64,000 nucleotides of DNA. Source: Massilia sp. Mn16-1_5. GTDB taxonomy: Bacteria > Pseudomonadota > Gammaproteobacteria > Burkholderiales > Burkholderiaceae_D. Where the stretch lies: the NCBI RefSeq assembly GCF_004798585.1, contig NZ_PPXQ01000003.1:1-64000 (forward strand). The letters are read 5' to 3'. The notes below the pieces were generated by a model. It searched no databases. It had not been told where the DNA came from and saw nothing but the letters and a program-made list of their open reading frames with translations. Below are positions 16,488 to 25,642 of the stretch, in pieces. A program made the translations under genes and the position numbers. Numbering within the stretch: position 1 is the stretch's first letter; each line of letters starts with the position of its first letter.

Positions 16488-17493
16488 TTTTTGCCTTTTG
16501 GGGCTCCGACTGCACATCGGATTCGTTTTTTCGAAGCAGTCGGTCGTCGTCCTCGAGGACATACTGGGGGCGCTGTTGAAGCATGATATAAATGCGTCCC
16601 AGATAAGTACCGACAATGCCAAGCATAATGAATAGGACGCCGAACAATAGGGATAACAAACCGAGCGTCGACGACCAGCCCTCTACAGTTTGTCCTCGGG
16701 CGTGCTGGACAAGGATGTACACGAGATAGGCGAACGAAAATACGCTCGTCATCAACCCCATGGCGATACCGATTTGCAGCGGTTTGGTCGAAAACGCCAG
16801 GATGCCGCCACGCGCAAAGCGCAGCATTTTACTCAATGGATACTTGCTCTCCCCGTGCAGGCGGTCGGCAGCGACGAACGGGATTGTCGTTTCAGGGTAA
16901 TTCAGCCAGCTGACCGCGCCCCGCAGGAAAATATCGCTCTGTCGAATCGATAAGAGCTGTTCGAGCGCACTGCGATCAAGCAGCCTGAAATCGGACTGTC
17001 CCGACTTCATTGGCACTTCAGACAAGTAAGAAAATATACGGTAGTAGAGGGAGGAAGTGAACCTCTTGAACGCACTGGTGGTCTTGCTGTACGTCCGCGT
17101 GGTCGATACGACACGTGCCCCGTCTTTCCACGCCTTCAGCAGTTCCGGAATCATTTCTGGTGGATGCTGCAAATCTCCGTCCATGCTGATGACTGCCTGG
17201 CCCTTCGCTGCACGCAAGCCTGCCAGCAAAGCCGATTGATGCCCGAAATTGCGGGCTAACCGAATGCCGCGGACGGTCTTGAAGAGTTGGGCAGCAGTCT
17301 GGATCTCCAACCACGTGCCGTCGCGGCTGCCGTCATCGACCAACAACAGTTCGTAATCCAGCTCCAGCGGGGCAACCACCTGCACTACCCGCTTCACGAA
17401 GTGCTTGATATTCTCTTCTTCGTTATACATCGGTACAACGATGCTGAGCTGCGGCGTGCTGGTCTTGGGGATATCGGTGTGCATCGTATTCAT
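16474..17493 (-). CDS. gtrB: GtrB-like polyprenyl-phosphate glycosyltransferase (GT2, DPM1-like)
   Basis: This 339-residue protein has a GT2 domain in residues 14-240: SIVVPMYNEEENI, the VDDGSRDGT motif (52-60) and the metal-binding DGD (105-107). Two membrane helices follow (about 250-320), the arrangement of GtrB and other polyprenyl-phosphate hexosyltransferases, which transfer a sugar from UDP- or GDP-sugar to the lipid carrier on the cytosolic side. Several in-frame ATGs lie near the N-terminus; the first is used here. It sits between gtrA and a GtrC-like large membrane protein, which gives a complete lipid-linked decoration pathway. Confidence 0.9.
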   Translation of the reverse strand: MNTMHTDIPKTSTPQLSIVVPMYNEEENIKHFVKRVVQVVAPLELDYELLLVDDGSRDGTWLEIQTAAQLFKTVRGIRLARNFGHQSALLAGLRAAKGQAVISMDGDLQHPPEMIPELLKAWKDGARVVSTTRTYSKTTSAFKRFTSSLYYRIFSYLSEVPMKSGQSDFRLLDRSALEQLLSIRQSDIFLRGAVSWLNYPETTIPFVAADRLHGESKYPLSKMLRFARGGILAFSTKPLQIGIAMGLMTSVFSFAYLVYILVQHARGQTVEGWSSTLGLLSLLFGVLFIMLGIVGTYLGRIYIMLQQRPQYVLEDDDRLLRKNESDVQSEPQKAKSANS

Positions 17494-17536
17494 TTATGAC
17501 GGTGGCATCTCATGGAACAACGGACGGTCTCGTCGA

Positions 17537-19027
17537 TCAAGGCCTGATCTCGATCTTCCCATTGTTCCACCCTGCTGTCAGTACCAGTGTCGGGGCGGCC
17601 ATTGCCGGGGCCTTGTCGCAACGCGGCGTTGCCTCGAACGGAAAACGGCGCGCTACCGGATGAAACCGGTCGACCGGAACCGGAGTGCAAATCGACGCCG
17701 GGATCGGGAAACCACGGTTGGCAAGCGCGTCGCCCAGGGTCGGGTTCAGGAAGGTATAGACGTCACCCAGGCTACCCGTTGTATCCACGAGCAGGACGGA
17801 TGCCGGTTTGCGGTTCTGGATTGCGCTGATTGTCTGCTTTAACACCGAACGCTGGATGACTGCGTAGCGGCGTACCTCGACAGCCGATAGCAGGGCGCTG
17901 ACGAGCAGGACGGCAACGATTGCCGAGGCAACGGGACGGCCGACGCGCGCACCGGGGATTTCGCGTACCCATGCCAGCAAAGATATGCAGACGAGCACGA
18001 AACCTGTCGTCAACGGGAACAGTACACGGTCGACATCGCGAATATGCGCTTCGCTGACGTAAATCATCGAGCACAACGGTAGTGCCAGAATGAGGACCAG
18101 GGTCAGCAGTGTCAGCAGAATCCGTTGGCGCTGCTGCTTCAACGCGATCACAGCAGGAGCCAGCATGGCGGCGCCGAGTAGCAACAGCACAGGCAGCACC
18201 TGGGAGCCATTGCCGAAGCCCGTCGTGTACGCCTGAACGATATGAGACGACAGACCATTTACCGTCAGCAAGCGAGCGGCGTCGCCTGCCAGGCCGGCTT
18301 CATAGCCGCCGCTGCCCAGATTGCGGGTGACGACAAACGCATAGATGCCGTAGGCAAGCGCGCCAATCGTCAGGGATACGGCAACGCGCACTGCTTCGCG
18401 GACCGGCAGAGCCGGTGCACCCTCGGACGCAGGGCCAAGCGGTCGCCACAACAACGCAAGCAAAGGTAGTGCAAGCAGGCAAAGCGCGAGAGCTTGATAG
18501 ACACACAGCAGCGCAAACACGCCGCCTACGCAAACGAGCATCCAGCGCCACTGCCAACGCGCATACAAGCGGATACAGGCGCCGAGAATCACGAACACCA
18601 GCACCGCGGTCGCCTGCGCCGCGCTATAACGGCCCATCCACGCGCCGGGCCAGGCCACCAACACGGCCGCAAGCGAGGCGACGATCCAACGCTCGTGGCC
18701 TCCTAACAGGGGTGTCACCGCCCAGCGTGCGACCAGGTAACGCAGTGCGAACATCAGGGCTGTGCCGGCCGCTACCCCCATCGGCTGGCCATTGCCGAGC
18801 AGCCAGTACAGCGCTGCGGGAACCAGATGCAAGGGCCGCATGGGAATCGATGAGGCAAACATCGGAATATATGAGAGACCGAATGTTTGGAATGCGTTGA
18901 GCAGCGCCCACTCCTCAAGCAATGGGCGAACAGCAAGAGCACAAAGCAGGACAAGTACGAATACGACGCCGATCTCAATAAGGAGCGGCGGTCGGCGGGT
19001 AAATGGAACAGTATCTGCTTGTTGCAT
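17537..19027 (-). CDS. Polytopic membrane protein, GtrC-like glucosyltransferase candidate
   Basis: This 496-residue protein has about ten to eleven hydrophobic helices between residues 15 and 385 and a soluble C-terminal region of about 110 residues. The loop after helix 1 reads NAFQTFGLSYIPMFASSIPMRPL, and the general build resembles the GtrII-type glucosyl transferases that move a sugar from polyprenyl phosphate to a glycan on the periplasmic face. The gene is followed 43 bases later by gtrB and then gtrA, the usual companions. No diagnostic motif was found, so the assignment rests on topology and context. Confidence 0.6.
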   Translation of the reverse strand: MQQADTVPFTRRPPLLIEIGVVFVLVLLCALAVRPLLEEWALLNAFQTFGLSYIPMFASSIPMRPLHLVPAALYWLLGNGQPMGVAAGTALMFALRYLVARWAVTPLLGGHERWIVASLAAVLVAWPGAWMGRYSAAQATAVLVFVILGACIRLYARWQWRWMLVCVGGVFALLCVYQALALCLLALPLLALLWRPLGPASEGAPALPVREAVRVAVSLTIGALAYGIYAFVVTRNLGSGGYEAGLAGDAARLLTVNGLSSHIVQAYTTGFGNGSQVLPVLLLLGAAMLAPAVIALKQQRQRILLTLLTLVLILALPLCSMIYVSEAHIRDVDRVLFPLTTGFVLVCISLLAWVREIPGARVGRPVASAIVAVLLVSALLSAVEVRRYAVIQRSVLKQTISAIQNRKPASVLLVDTTGSLGDVYTFLNPTLGDALANRGFPIPASICTPVPVDRFHPVARRFPFEATPRCDKAPAMAAPTLVLTAGWNNGKIEIRP

Positions 19028-19069
19028 CAGGATAATTGCGCGAAATGGTCAAAGTGACGAGGCGACTCT

Positions 19070-20368
19070 TTATTGAGCCGGAGTGATAGCGAACAGGCGC
19101 AGTGCGTCACGCGTGTGTGGCTCTTCAAGGAGGCTGCTGGTCGCTCCCCAGCGGCTTAATGTCTGAGTGAATTGCTCGACGGCTGCCAATGCCGGGCGTA
19201 CCCGGCTCGTATCCTGTGCCATCACGATCAGACAGTCGGCGTAGCGGTCGGCCCGGAACGTGGCATTCGCCCACTCCCGGGCACGTGCGCCGAGCTGGCG
19301 CCGCAACTCCGGCGAATGGTAGAGCTGCTCGAGCGCGCGCTGTAGCGAGGCGACTTCATCGTCCGGGTCGATCTTGAGTACGCAGTCGTCCGGCAGCTCG
19401 CTGTAGAAGTGCACGTCGGTGACGATCACGGGTTTGCCGTACAGCATTGCCTCGATTGCCGATGCCGATGCCGCCTCCAGGCTCGGCCAGCGCAGGCAGG
19501 TGACGACGTCGGCCTGGTCGATCGCGGTGATCAGGGCCGCGTTATCGAGTTCGTCCGAAATGACCAGGTTGACCTGGTGATTGCGCGCCAGGCTGGACAG
19601 GGAAACGACGGTCTCGGTCTGGACGTGGCCGACCAGGCGATACACCGCATGGTCGCGCAGTTCCGTGCTGTTGCCGATGGCGCGGATGACGCTGGCGACG
19701 CGCTTGTTCGGGTTGACATGGCCGACAGTCAGAACACGGAAGTTGCGCTGGTCGGCGGTTGACACCTGCGCGCCTCCGGCCGGGGCGTTGTACGGCAGGG
19801 GCATGACCTGCACCGGACCCGGGCAGGACCGGCACAGGCGCTGCGCGCCCCAGTTACTGTGCGTGACGACGCCGAGTGCCATTGCGCCGATCCATTCGGT
19901 CATCGGCGCGGTATCGGCCGTGGCGGCGATAAACGCGCCCGAGTCGGGGTGTCCGAAATAACCGGTGGCGACCGTATCGCCATACCATGCCTTCAATACG
20001 GCTTCGGCGCGGGCGGGATGGCGCTGGGCCCAGGCCCAGAACAAATGTCCAAGGAAAAAGTCGTGCAGGCAGACGATGCCGGGCGCGCGTTCCAGCCACT
20101 CGAGGCAGCCGACGTGGAATTCGTAATTGTCGCCGACCTGGTAGATGACGCTGTCGGCGCTGCCGATCACGGCGCCGACGCGTGCCTGGTCGGTCCAGGC
20201 AAGCACTTCGCCGCCGAAGTCGTGCGGCGCCTGTCGCATCAATGTTTCCTGCTCGCTGCGCACGATGGTGACCTCGTGCCCCGCCGCACGCAACGCGTGC
20301 ACGACAAGCGTGGCCATGCGGCCGATCGCCGAGGCCTGCAGGCCCGGGGTGAACATGACTACCTTCAT
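19070..20368 (-). CDS. Glycosyltransferase family 4 protein
   Basis: The protein has 432 residues from ATG at 20368, in an ATGA overlap with the upstream glycosyltransferase stop. The N-terminal GT-B half starts MKVVMFTPGLQASAIGRMAT; the middle has VCLHDFFLGHLF, a segment that recurs in the large GT4 proteins of this window. The C-terminal half holds the nucleotide-sugar site, with LTVGHVNPNKRVASVIRA and a degraded E-x7-E region (SLEAASASAIEAMLYGKPVI). It is the last gene of the ABC-exported polysaccharide operon. Donor sugar and linkage cannot be read from sequence. Confidence 0.85.
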   Translation of the reverse strand: MKVVMFTPGLQASAIGRMATLVVHALRAAGHEVTIVRSEQETLMRQAPHDFGGEVLAWTDQARVGAVIGSADSVIYQVGDNYEFHVGCLEWLERAPGIVCLHDFFLGHLFWAWAQRHPARAEAVLKAWYGDTVATGYFGHPDSGAFIAATADTAPMTEWIGAMALGVVTHSNWGAQRLCRSCPGPVQVMPLPYNAPAGGAQVSTADQRNFRVLTVGHVNPNKRVASVIRAIGNSTELRDHAVYRLVGHVQTETVVSLSSLARNHQVNLVISDELDNAALITAIDQADVVTCLRWPSLEAASASAIEAMLYGKPVIVTDVHFYSELPDDCVLKIDPDDEVASLQRALEQLYHSPELRRQLGARAREWANATFRADRYADCLIVMAQDTSRVRPALAAVEQFTQTLSRWGATSSLLEEPHTRDALRLFAITPAQ

Positions 20369-21402
20369 CGCAATAATTTCTCCACTGTGTGCGGCCAGTC
20401 GATACCAAGGCTGAGCCACAGGGCCCGCGCCGCGGCGCCGCGGGATGCCGCGCGCTGGGCATTGCCGCATGCCTCCGCCAGCACGGGCGCCAGCGCTTCA
20501 GCGTGCGGCTCGGCGACCCAGCCGGTTTCGTCGTGCTTCACCAGGCTCAGAATGCCGCCGCTGTCGGTGGTGGTGATCAGTGCCTTGCCTGCCAGCGCCG
20601 CTTCCATCGAAACGTAGCCGAGCGAATCCTCGTCGAAGGGCAGATAGGCGACCGCCGCGGCGCCGTTCAGGTACTCGGCGTAGGTGGCGCGCGGCAGGAA
20701 GCGCAGGTCGAGGCGTACGCGATCGGCCAGGCCCAGCCGCTCCACGGCTGCGCGCAGGCGTTCGCCGTCGGCCGGGCTGTCGGGTGGCCCGGCAATCAGC
20801 AGCTTGACGTGGCGCGGCGCGTGGCGCATCGCTTCGAGCAGCAGGAACTGGCGCTTCATGTCGTTGATGCGGCCGCCCGCGAAGATGTAGTCGCCGGTCG
20901 CGCCGCCGCCAAACAGTTCGGCATCGTTAATGGGCGGCAGCAGCACTTCGGCATCGAAGCCGTTGTAGTGCCGCAGACGCTGGCGCGTCACTTCCGAATT
21001 CGTGAAGATCTTGCGGCTCTCGGCAAAGCTTTCGTTGTCGGCATTGCGGATCACGGTGCGCAGTTCGTCGCCTGCAGCGCCGGGCGGCAGGTTGGTCTGG
21101 CCGACGTCGAACAGGTCGTAGGCCTGGCGGTACTGGTGCAGCAGCCAGAGCGTTTTCTTGGGGTGCCGGATCAGGTAGGCCGGGAACTTCAACGCGATCA
21201 CATGATCGACGTTCCACAATTCGAACGCGCGCACCATCAGCATTTGCGACGGAATGCGCGCGGCCGGTTCCCACTGGAAGGGGATGCGCAGGACTTCGGC
21301 CTCGTGGCCGGCGGCGATCACGTTCTTCTGCAGGTGGACGGCCAGTTCTTCGGCGCCGCCCCAGACGAAGGGCGCCATGTTATTTACGATCAGCACCTTC
21401 AT
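20365..21402 (-). CDS. Glycosyltransferase family 4 protein
   Basis: This 345-residue protein has a GT-B fold with N-terminal VLIVNNMAPFVWGGAEELAV and a C-terminal donor domain. Motifs include IFAGGRINDMKRQ and PFDEDSLGYVSMEAALAGK, in which a Gly-Tyr-x4-Glu pattern takes the place of the classical EGFGLPxxEA. It closely resembles the next gene in layout (both carry LPFDEDSxGY / LPLDEDSYGY), suggesting a duplication. Start and stop overlap the neighbouring genes by 4 bases each, so translation is coupled through the operon. Confidence 0.86.
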   Translation of the reverse strand: MKVLIVNNMAPFVWGGAEELAVHLQKNVIAAGHEAEVLRIPFQWEPAARIPSQMLMVRAFELWNVDHVIALKFPAYLIRHPKKTLWLLHQYRQAYDLFDVGQTNLPPGAAGDELRTVIRNADNESFAESRKIFTNSEVTRQRLRHYNGFDAEVLLPPINDAELFGGGATGDYIFAGGRINDMKRQFLLLEAMRHAPRHVKLLIAGPPDSPADGERLRAAVERLGLADRVRLDLRFLPRATYAEYLNGAAAVAYLPFDEDSLGYVSMEAALAGKALITTTDSGGILSLVKHDETGWVAEPHAEALAPVLAEACGNAQRAASRGAAARALWLSLGIDWPHTVEKLLR

Positions 21403-22433
21403 GCGAGGAGCCTTTTCACGACGTGGGACCAGGAAATGTTCAGTTCGTCGAGGCGGGCCAGCGCACGTTCGCCCATGGCCGCCGTACGGCCGCGGTCGGC
21501 GTAGAGCTTGTCCATGGCCACCGCCAGCGCCTGCGGGGTCGGCTCGGCGACGAAGCCGTTGTCGCCGTCGCGCACCAGCTCGAGAACGCCGCCGGAGTCG
21601 GTCGTCGTCAGCAGCGCCTTGCGCGCATGGCTGGCTTCGACGCTGGGGTAGCCGTAGGAATCCTCATCGAGCGGGAGGTAGGCCGCCGCCAGGCAATCGG
21701 CCAGGTAGTCGACTTTCTCCTCCTCGGTAATCCAGCGGTTTTCGAGGATCACGCGGTCCTGCAGGCCGAGGCGCACGATCTGTTCGTTCAAGCCGTCGGG
21801 ATAGCCGCTGCCCGAGCTGGCGCCGCACAGGCGCAGGCGCACCGGGGTACGGGTTTGCGCCATCGCCTCTACCAGCAGGTGCTGGCGCTTATGGTGCTCG
21901 AGGCGGCACACGTACACGATCTCGTCGCTCAGGCCGCGCGAATGAAATCGTTCCGCGTCGAACACCGGCGGATACAGCACTTCGCTGTCGATGCCGTTGA
22001 AATGCTTGAGGCGGTCGGAAACGACTTGCGAGTTGGTGAAGATGTGGCGCGCTTCCTTCAGCGCCGCGGTATCGGCCTGGTGCAATGCGTCGCGCAGCCC
22101 GCGGTGGCGCAGGTCGTCCTCGAAGCCGCGATAGGGGCTGTCCCACAGGTCGTAGAAGACGCGCAGGTGGTGGATGAACCAGAGGATCTTGTGTGGGTGC
22201 TGGATCAGGTGCGATTGCGGCCGGAAGCAGATGACGCGGTCGGCGGCCGACAGGTCGATCCAGCGGAAGGCGGCCATTTGCTGGAACAGCAAATCGGGCG
22301 CATCAATCTCCGGGAGATAGATGCGCTCGACCTGGTGGCCCTCTTTCTCGAGCATTGCCTGGAGCCACTCGACGATGTTGCGTGCCCCGCCATACAGGAA
22401 AGGCACGAACGAGGAGCACAGGGCAATCTTCAT
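21399..22433 (-). CDS. Glycosyltransferase family 4 protein, paralogue of its neighbour
   Basis: The protein has 344 residues from ATG at 22433, chosen over a longer open frame because it restores the N-terminal MKIALCSSFVPFLYGGARN shared with the neighbouring GT4 and a 4-base overlap with the aminotransferase gene. The donor domain has VYVCRLEHHKRQHLLVEA and LPLDEDSYGYPSVEASHARK. The two tandem paralogues may add consecutive residues of the repeat unit. The product should act on the cytosolic side of the membrane on a polyprenyl-linked glycan. Confidence 0.87.
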   Translation of the reverse strand: MKIALCSSFVPFLYGGARNIVEWLQAMLEKEGHQVERIYLPEIDAPDLLFQQMAAFRWIDLSAADRVICFRPQSHLIQHPHKILWFIHHLRVFYDLWDSPYRGFEDDLRHRGLRDALHQADTAALKEARHIFTNSQVVSDRLKHFNGIDSEVLYPPVFDAERFHSRGLSDEIVYVCRLEHHKRQHLLVEAMAQTRTPVRLRLCGASSGSGYPDGLNEQIVRLGLQDRVILENRWITEEEKVDYLADCLAAAYLPLDEDSYGYPSVEASHARKALLTTTDSGGVLELVRDGDNGFVAEPTPQALAVAMDKLYADRGRTAAMGERALARLDELNISWSHVVKRLLA

Positions 22434-23548
22434 GCGCGCGCGAGCAGGGAGCGCAGCTGTCCGGCGATGCGCTGCACGTCGTCGCGCGTCATGCCCTGAT
22501 GGGTAGGCAGGTTGATGCCGCGTCCGGCCCAGGTGTCTGCCACCGGGTAAGTGGTCTGCTCGAGGTAAGGCGGCAGCACATGCATCGGATAGAAGACAGG
22601 ACGGGTTTCGATGCCGGCTTCGTCGAGCGCACGCATGATGCTGTCGCGCCGCGCTTCGCCGCCTTCCTTGACGTAGACGGTGTACATCCAAACCACCTGC
22701 TTGGCCCACGACTGCTCGGTCGGCAAGACCAAGTCACCGCTCAGGTCGGCCAGTGCTTCGTTGTACCAACCAGCCAGCGTATTGCGGTCGGCAATCGCGC
22801 GGTCGATGGTTTCCATTTGTGCAGTGCCGATGGCGGCCTGGATATTGGTCATGCGGTAGTTGTAGCCGATCACCTGGAACCAGTAGCGGCGTTGCGGGTC
22901 CATACCCTGGCCACGGAACAGGCGCAGCTTCTCGGCCAGTGCGTCGTCGTTCGTGGTGATCATGCCACCTTCGCCGGTGGTGATGATCTTGTTGCCGAAG
23001 AACGAGAAGATCGCGCAGGTGCCGAGGCCGCCGACGCGACGGCCGCGCACTTCGGCGCCGTGTGCCTCGGCCGCGTCTTCGACCACCCACAGCTTGTGCT
23101 TCTCGGCGACGGCATTGACCGCATCCATGTCCGCCGGGTGGCCATACAGGTGCACCGGAATGATGCCGCGCGTGCGTGGGGTGATCTTGGCTTCGATGGC
23201 GGCCGGATCGATATTCATCGTTTCACGGCAGACGTCGACCAGCACCGGCGTCGCACCGCAGTAACGCACCGCGTTCGCGGTGGCGATGTAGGTCACGGTC
23301 GGGATGATCACCTCGTCGCCCGGCTGCAAGTCCATGCCGATCAGCGCCAAGTGCAGCGCGGTCGTGCCGTTATTCGTTGCAATCGCGTGCTTGACGCCGC
23401 AGAAATCAGCAAAAGCACGCTCGAACAGGCCGATGTACTTGCCGTTCGACGAAATCCAGCTCGTATCGATGCAATCCAATACATACTCGCGTTCCTTGCC
23501 GTTAAGGGTAGGCTGGGCAACTGAAATGCGGCTCATTGATGGCTCCAT
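22430..23548 (-). CDS. DegT/DnrJ/EryC1 aminotransferase, perosamine synthase type
   Basis: This 372-residue PLP enzyme adds an amino group to a 4-keto sugar nucleotide. The Schiff-base Lys187 is in SFFGNKIITTGEGG, and NGTTALHLAL (60-69) and the VVEDAAEAHGA segment (155-164) complete the cofactor site. Overall it looks most like GDP-perosamine synthases. The next gene encodes a PglD-like N-acyltransferase, so together they would give an N-acylated 4-amino-4,6-dideoxyhexose. The GDP-mannose dehydratase that would supply the substrate is not in the window. Start: the first ATG (23548) or the ATG at 23536 are both possible. Confidence 0.9.
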   Translation of the reverse strand: MEPSMSRISVAQPTLNGKEREYVLDCIDTSWISSNGKYIGLFERAFADFCGVKHAIATNNGTTALHLALIGMDLQPGDEVIIPTVTYIATANAVRYCGATPVLVDVCRETMNIDPAAIEAKITPRTRGIIPVHLYGHPADMDAVNAVAEKHKLWVVEDAAEAHGAEVRGRRVGGLGTCAIFSFFGNKIITTGEGGMITTNDDALAEKLRLFRGQGMDPQRRYWFQVIGYNYRMTNIQAAIGTAQMETIDRAIADRNTLAGWYNEALADLSGDLVLPTEQSWAKQVVWMYTVYVKEGGEARRDSIMRALDEAGIETRPVFYPMHVLPPYLEQTTYPVADTWAGRGINLPTHQGMTRDDVQRIAGQLRSLLARA

Positions 23549-23554
23549 AACTGA

Positions 23555-24193
23555 TTATTTGTTTGGTTGTTTGTTCAAGACACGTGCCGGTACGCCGACG
23601 GCGGTGACGCGCGGTGGAATGGCAGAAATGATGACGGCGCCAGCGCCGACGGTCGATTGCGCACCAACTTCGACCCAAGGAACCGCCTTGCAGCCGACGC
23701 CGAGGAAGGCGCCGTCGCCGATACTGACATTGCCAGCCAGCGCACATTGCGGCGCCACGTGCGCGGCCACGCCGATGATGCAATCGTGGTCGACGGTCGC
23801 GCCGGTGTTGACGATGGCGAGGTCGCCGATCGTCGCATCCGCGTTGACAACGGCGCCGGCCATGATGGCGATGCCGCTGCCGAGCGTCGCCGAGGGCGAC
23901 ACGACGGCGTGCGGGCTGATGGCGTTGACCAGTTCGAAGCCGAGTTCGCGCAGATACCCGCCGAGCCGCGCCCGCAGCCGGTTCGAACCCAGCGCGACGA
24001 AAGCCCGGGACTGGCCTTCGTCACGTAAGCGCGCCAGGTGGTGGTCGCCATCGAGGACCGGTATGCCGAGGCAGGTCGCGCCGTCGTCACCGGCGCCGAC
24101 GCAGCACAACACGGTCTCGCCAATGGCCTGCAGCAGTTCGATGCAGACCTTGGCGTGCCCGCTGGCGCCGACAACGATTACTGGCGGCTTCAT
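23555..24193 (-). CDS. PglD-like sugar O/N-acyltransferase (left-handed beta helix)
   Basis: The protein has 212 residues from ATG at 24193, overlapping the upstream methyltransferase stop. The N-terminal Rossmann-like part VIVVGASGHAKVCIEL is typical of PglD/NeuD proteins. From residue 95 on it has hexapeptide repeats with I/V/A every six residues, and the catalytic His136 in TVDHDCIIG. Family members acetylate 4-amino sugar nucleotides using acetyl-CoA. The gene directly precedes the perosamine-type aminotransferase with a gap of 6 bases, which defines the likely substrate. Confidence 0.9.
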   Translation of the reverse strand: MKPPVIVVGASGHAKVCIELLQAIGETVLCCVGAGDDGATCLGIPVLDGDHHLARLRDEGQSRAFVALGSNRLRARLGGYLRELGFELVNAISPHAVVSPSATLGSGIAIMAGAVVNADATIGDLAIVNTGATVDHDCIIGVAAHVAPQCALAGNVSIGDGAFLGVGCKAVPWVEVGAQSTVGAGAVIISAIPPRVTAVGVPARVLNKQPNK

Positions 24194-25641
24194 GCTGGCA
24201 CCCCGATCCGGGTCCATGGCGCTGCGCCCGGACGGGCGAACAACAGATTGGTCGATTCCGCTGCCTCGAGCTGCGCCAGGGTGATGTCGCTAAGGGTCCC
24301 GCTGACCGCGTCGATCGCCCGGTACTCGAGGCCGAGGCGGGTGAAAGCGGCGAGCCAGTCCGAGCCCCTCTGTCCAGTGCGCCGCAGGTGCGCAGGGCCG
24401 AATTCGACGATCAACGCGATGTCGGGATTGGCAGTAACGACGGTGAGGGCGCCACGCAGGACCTCCAGTTCGGCACCCTCCGCGTCGATCTTGAGCAGGG
24501 CGACAGCTTGTCCGGGGCGAATCACCGATTCGAGCCGGACCGTCGACACGTCGACGCGCGCCTCCGCCGGCGCGTCATCAGCGAGCTGGTAGAGAGAATG
24601 GTGACCGCTGCTGGCGCCGAGGAACAAGGTCTGCACGCCTTCGTGGTCCGATACGGCGCTGCCATGAATCTCGGTCAGTGCGTCGAGGCCGTTGATCCAG
24701 ACAGTCTTTTCGAGGAGCTGGCGGGTAGCTGCGAAGGGTTCGAAGGCGACGATGCGGCCCTGGCCATGCAAGGCGCGACTGGCGGCGAGCGTGTGCATGC
24801 CGACGTTGGCGCCGACGTCGACGAAAGTGTCGCCAGGCTGCAGCAGGCGTTCGATCAACAGGCGGGTGCCACGTTCGAGGTCACCCGTGTCGGCCAGGCA
24901 CGCCAGCAGCGCAAGGTCGCTGTCCGAGCACATCACATAGCCGACTTCGGTCTTGACCATCACTTCGCCGGCCGCGCAGTGCAGCATTGAGCGTCGCGCG
25001 CTGGCGTAGCCATATTGTTCAAGACGGTCCAGGCGCGGGGCCAGGGTCGTTGCCACCTGCTCGGCGATATTGGCAAACTGGGTCTGGCCGATACTGACCG
25101 CCTTCATGACTTCGGCGGCGTTGCGCTGGAAGCCTTCATTCAACAGCCTGCGCAGAAGGTCGCGGGTTGCCTGCTGCTCCTGCAACAGGCCGGCGAACAG
25201 GTGGCGCTGCTCCTGCATTGGCCGTGCCTGGACGGCATGGATTTCCTGACGCAGCATCTCACGCGCGGACTGCACCTCGCGCAGCATATCGGAGGAGGCG
25301 CGCTGCACTTCGCGCTGGGTGTCAGCCAGCATGCGCAGCGTGTCCTGATGCAGTGCTTCGGTCAGGTAGCGACGCGTGCGAAACGCGATCGGCCGCAGGA
25401 ACGGTTTCAGCAGGCGGAATCCGGCTGCGGCCGGACGGCGCAGCCAGCGCTTGACGCGGCCGCGCAGGTCCTGCCGTGTCATGTCATGCGTGGCTGGGGG
25501 GACGGAGCCATCCGCTGCGCCCGCATCGACGGCGGCCATGGCGGCGGCCTGGGACGGCTGGCTGGCCGCGGCCAGAGCACGCCTTGACGCCGCCGTCAGC
25601 GCAACGTCAATGTTCAGGCCGGTACGATAGGTTCGTTCCAT
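24190..25641 (-). CDS. FkbM-family methyltransferase with N-terminal coiled coil
   Basis: In this 483-residue protein, residues 95-210 are rich in heptad-like Leu/Ala/Gln/Glu/Arg and should form a long coiled coil. The C-terminal part is an FkbM-type SAM methyltransferase with motif I FVDVGANVGMHTL (273-285), followed by VAFEPF and LLKIDAEGAELEVL. In ABC-exported O-antigens a methyltransferase on a coiled-coil rod can cap the chain and act as a length ruler (as WbdD does). The same role is suggested here by the adjacent Wzt/Wzm genes but is not proved. The first ATG is taken; others occur nearby, including an ATG at residue 35. Confidence 0.82.
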   Translation of the reverse strand: MERTYRTGLNIDVALTAASRRALAAASQPSQAAAMAAVDAGAADGSVPPATHDMTRQDLRGRVKRWLRRPAAAGFRLLKPFLRPIAFRTRRYLTEALHQDTLRMLADTQREVQRASSDMLREVQSAREMLRQEIHAVQARPMQEQRHLFAGLLQEQQATRDLLRRLLNEGFQRNAAEVMKAVSIGQTQFANIAEQVATTLAPRLDRLEQYGYASARRSMLHCAAGEVMVKTEVGYVMCSDSDLALLACLADTGDLERGTRLLIERLLQPGDTFVDVGANVGMHTLAASRALHGQGRIVAFEPFAATRQLLEKTVWINGLDALTEIHGSAVSDHEGVQTLFLGASSGHHSLYQLADDAPAEARVDVSTVRLESVIRPGQAVALLKIDAEGAELEVLRGALTVVTANPDIALIVEFGPAHLRRTGQRGSDWLAAFTRLGLEYRAIDAVSGTLSDITLAQLEAAESTNLLFARPGAAPWTRIGVPA

Positions 25642-25642
25642 T

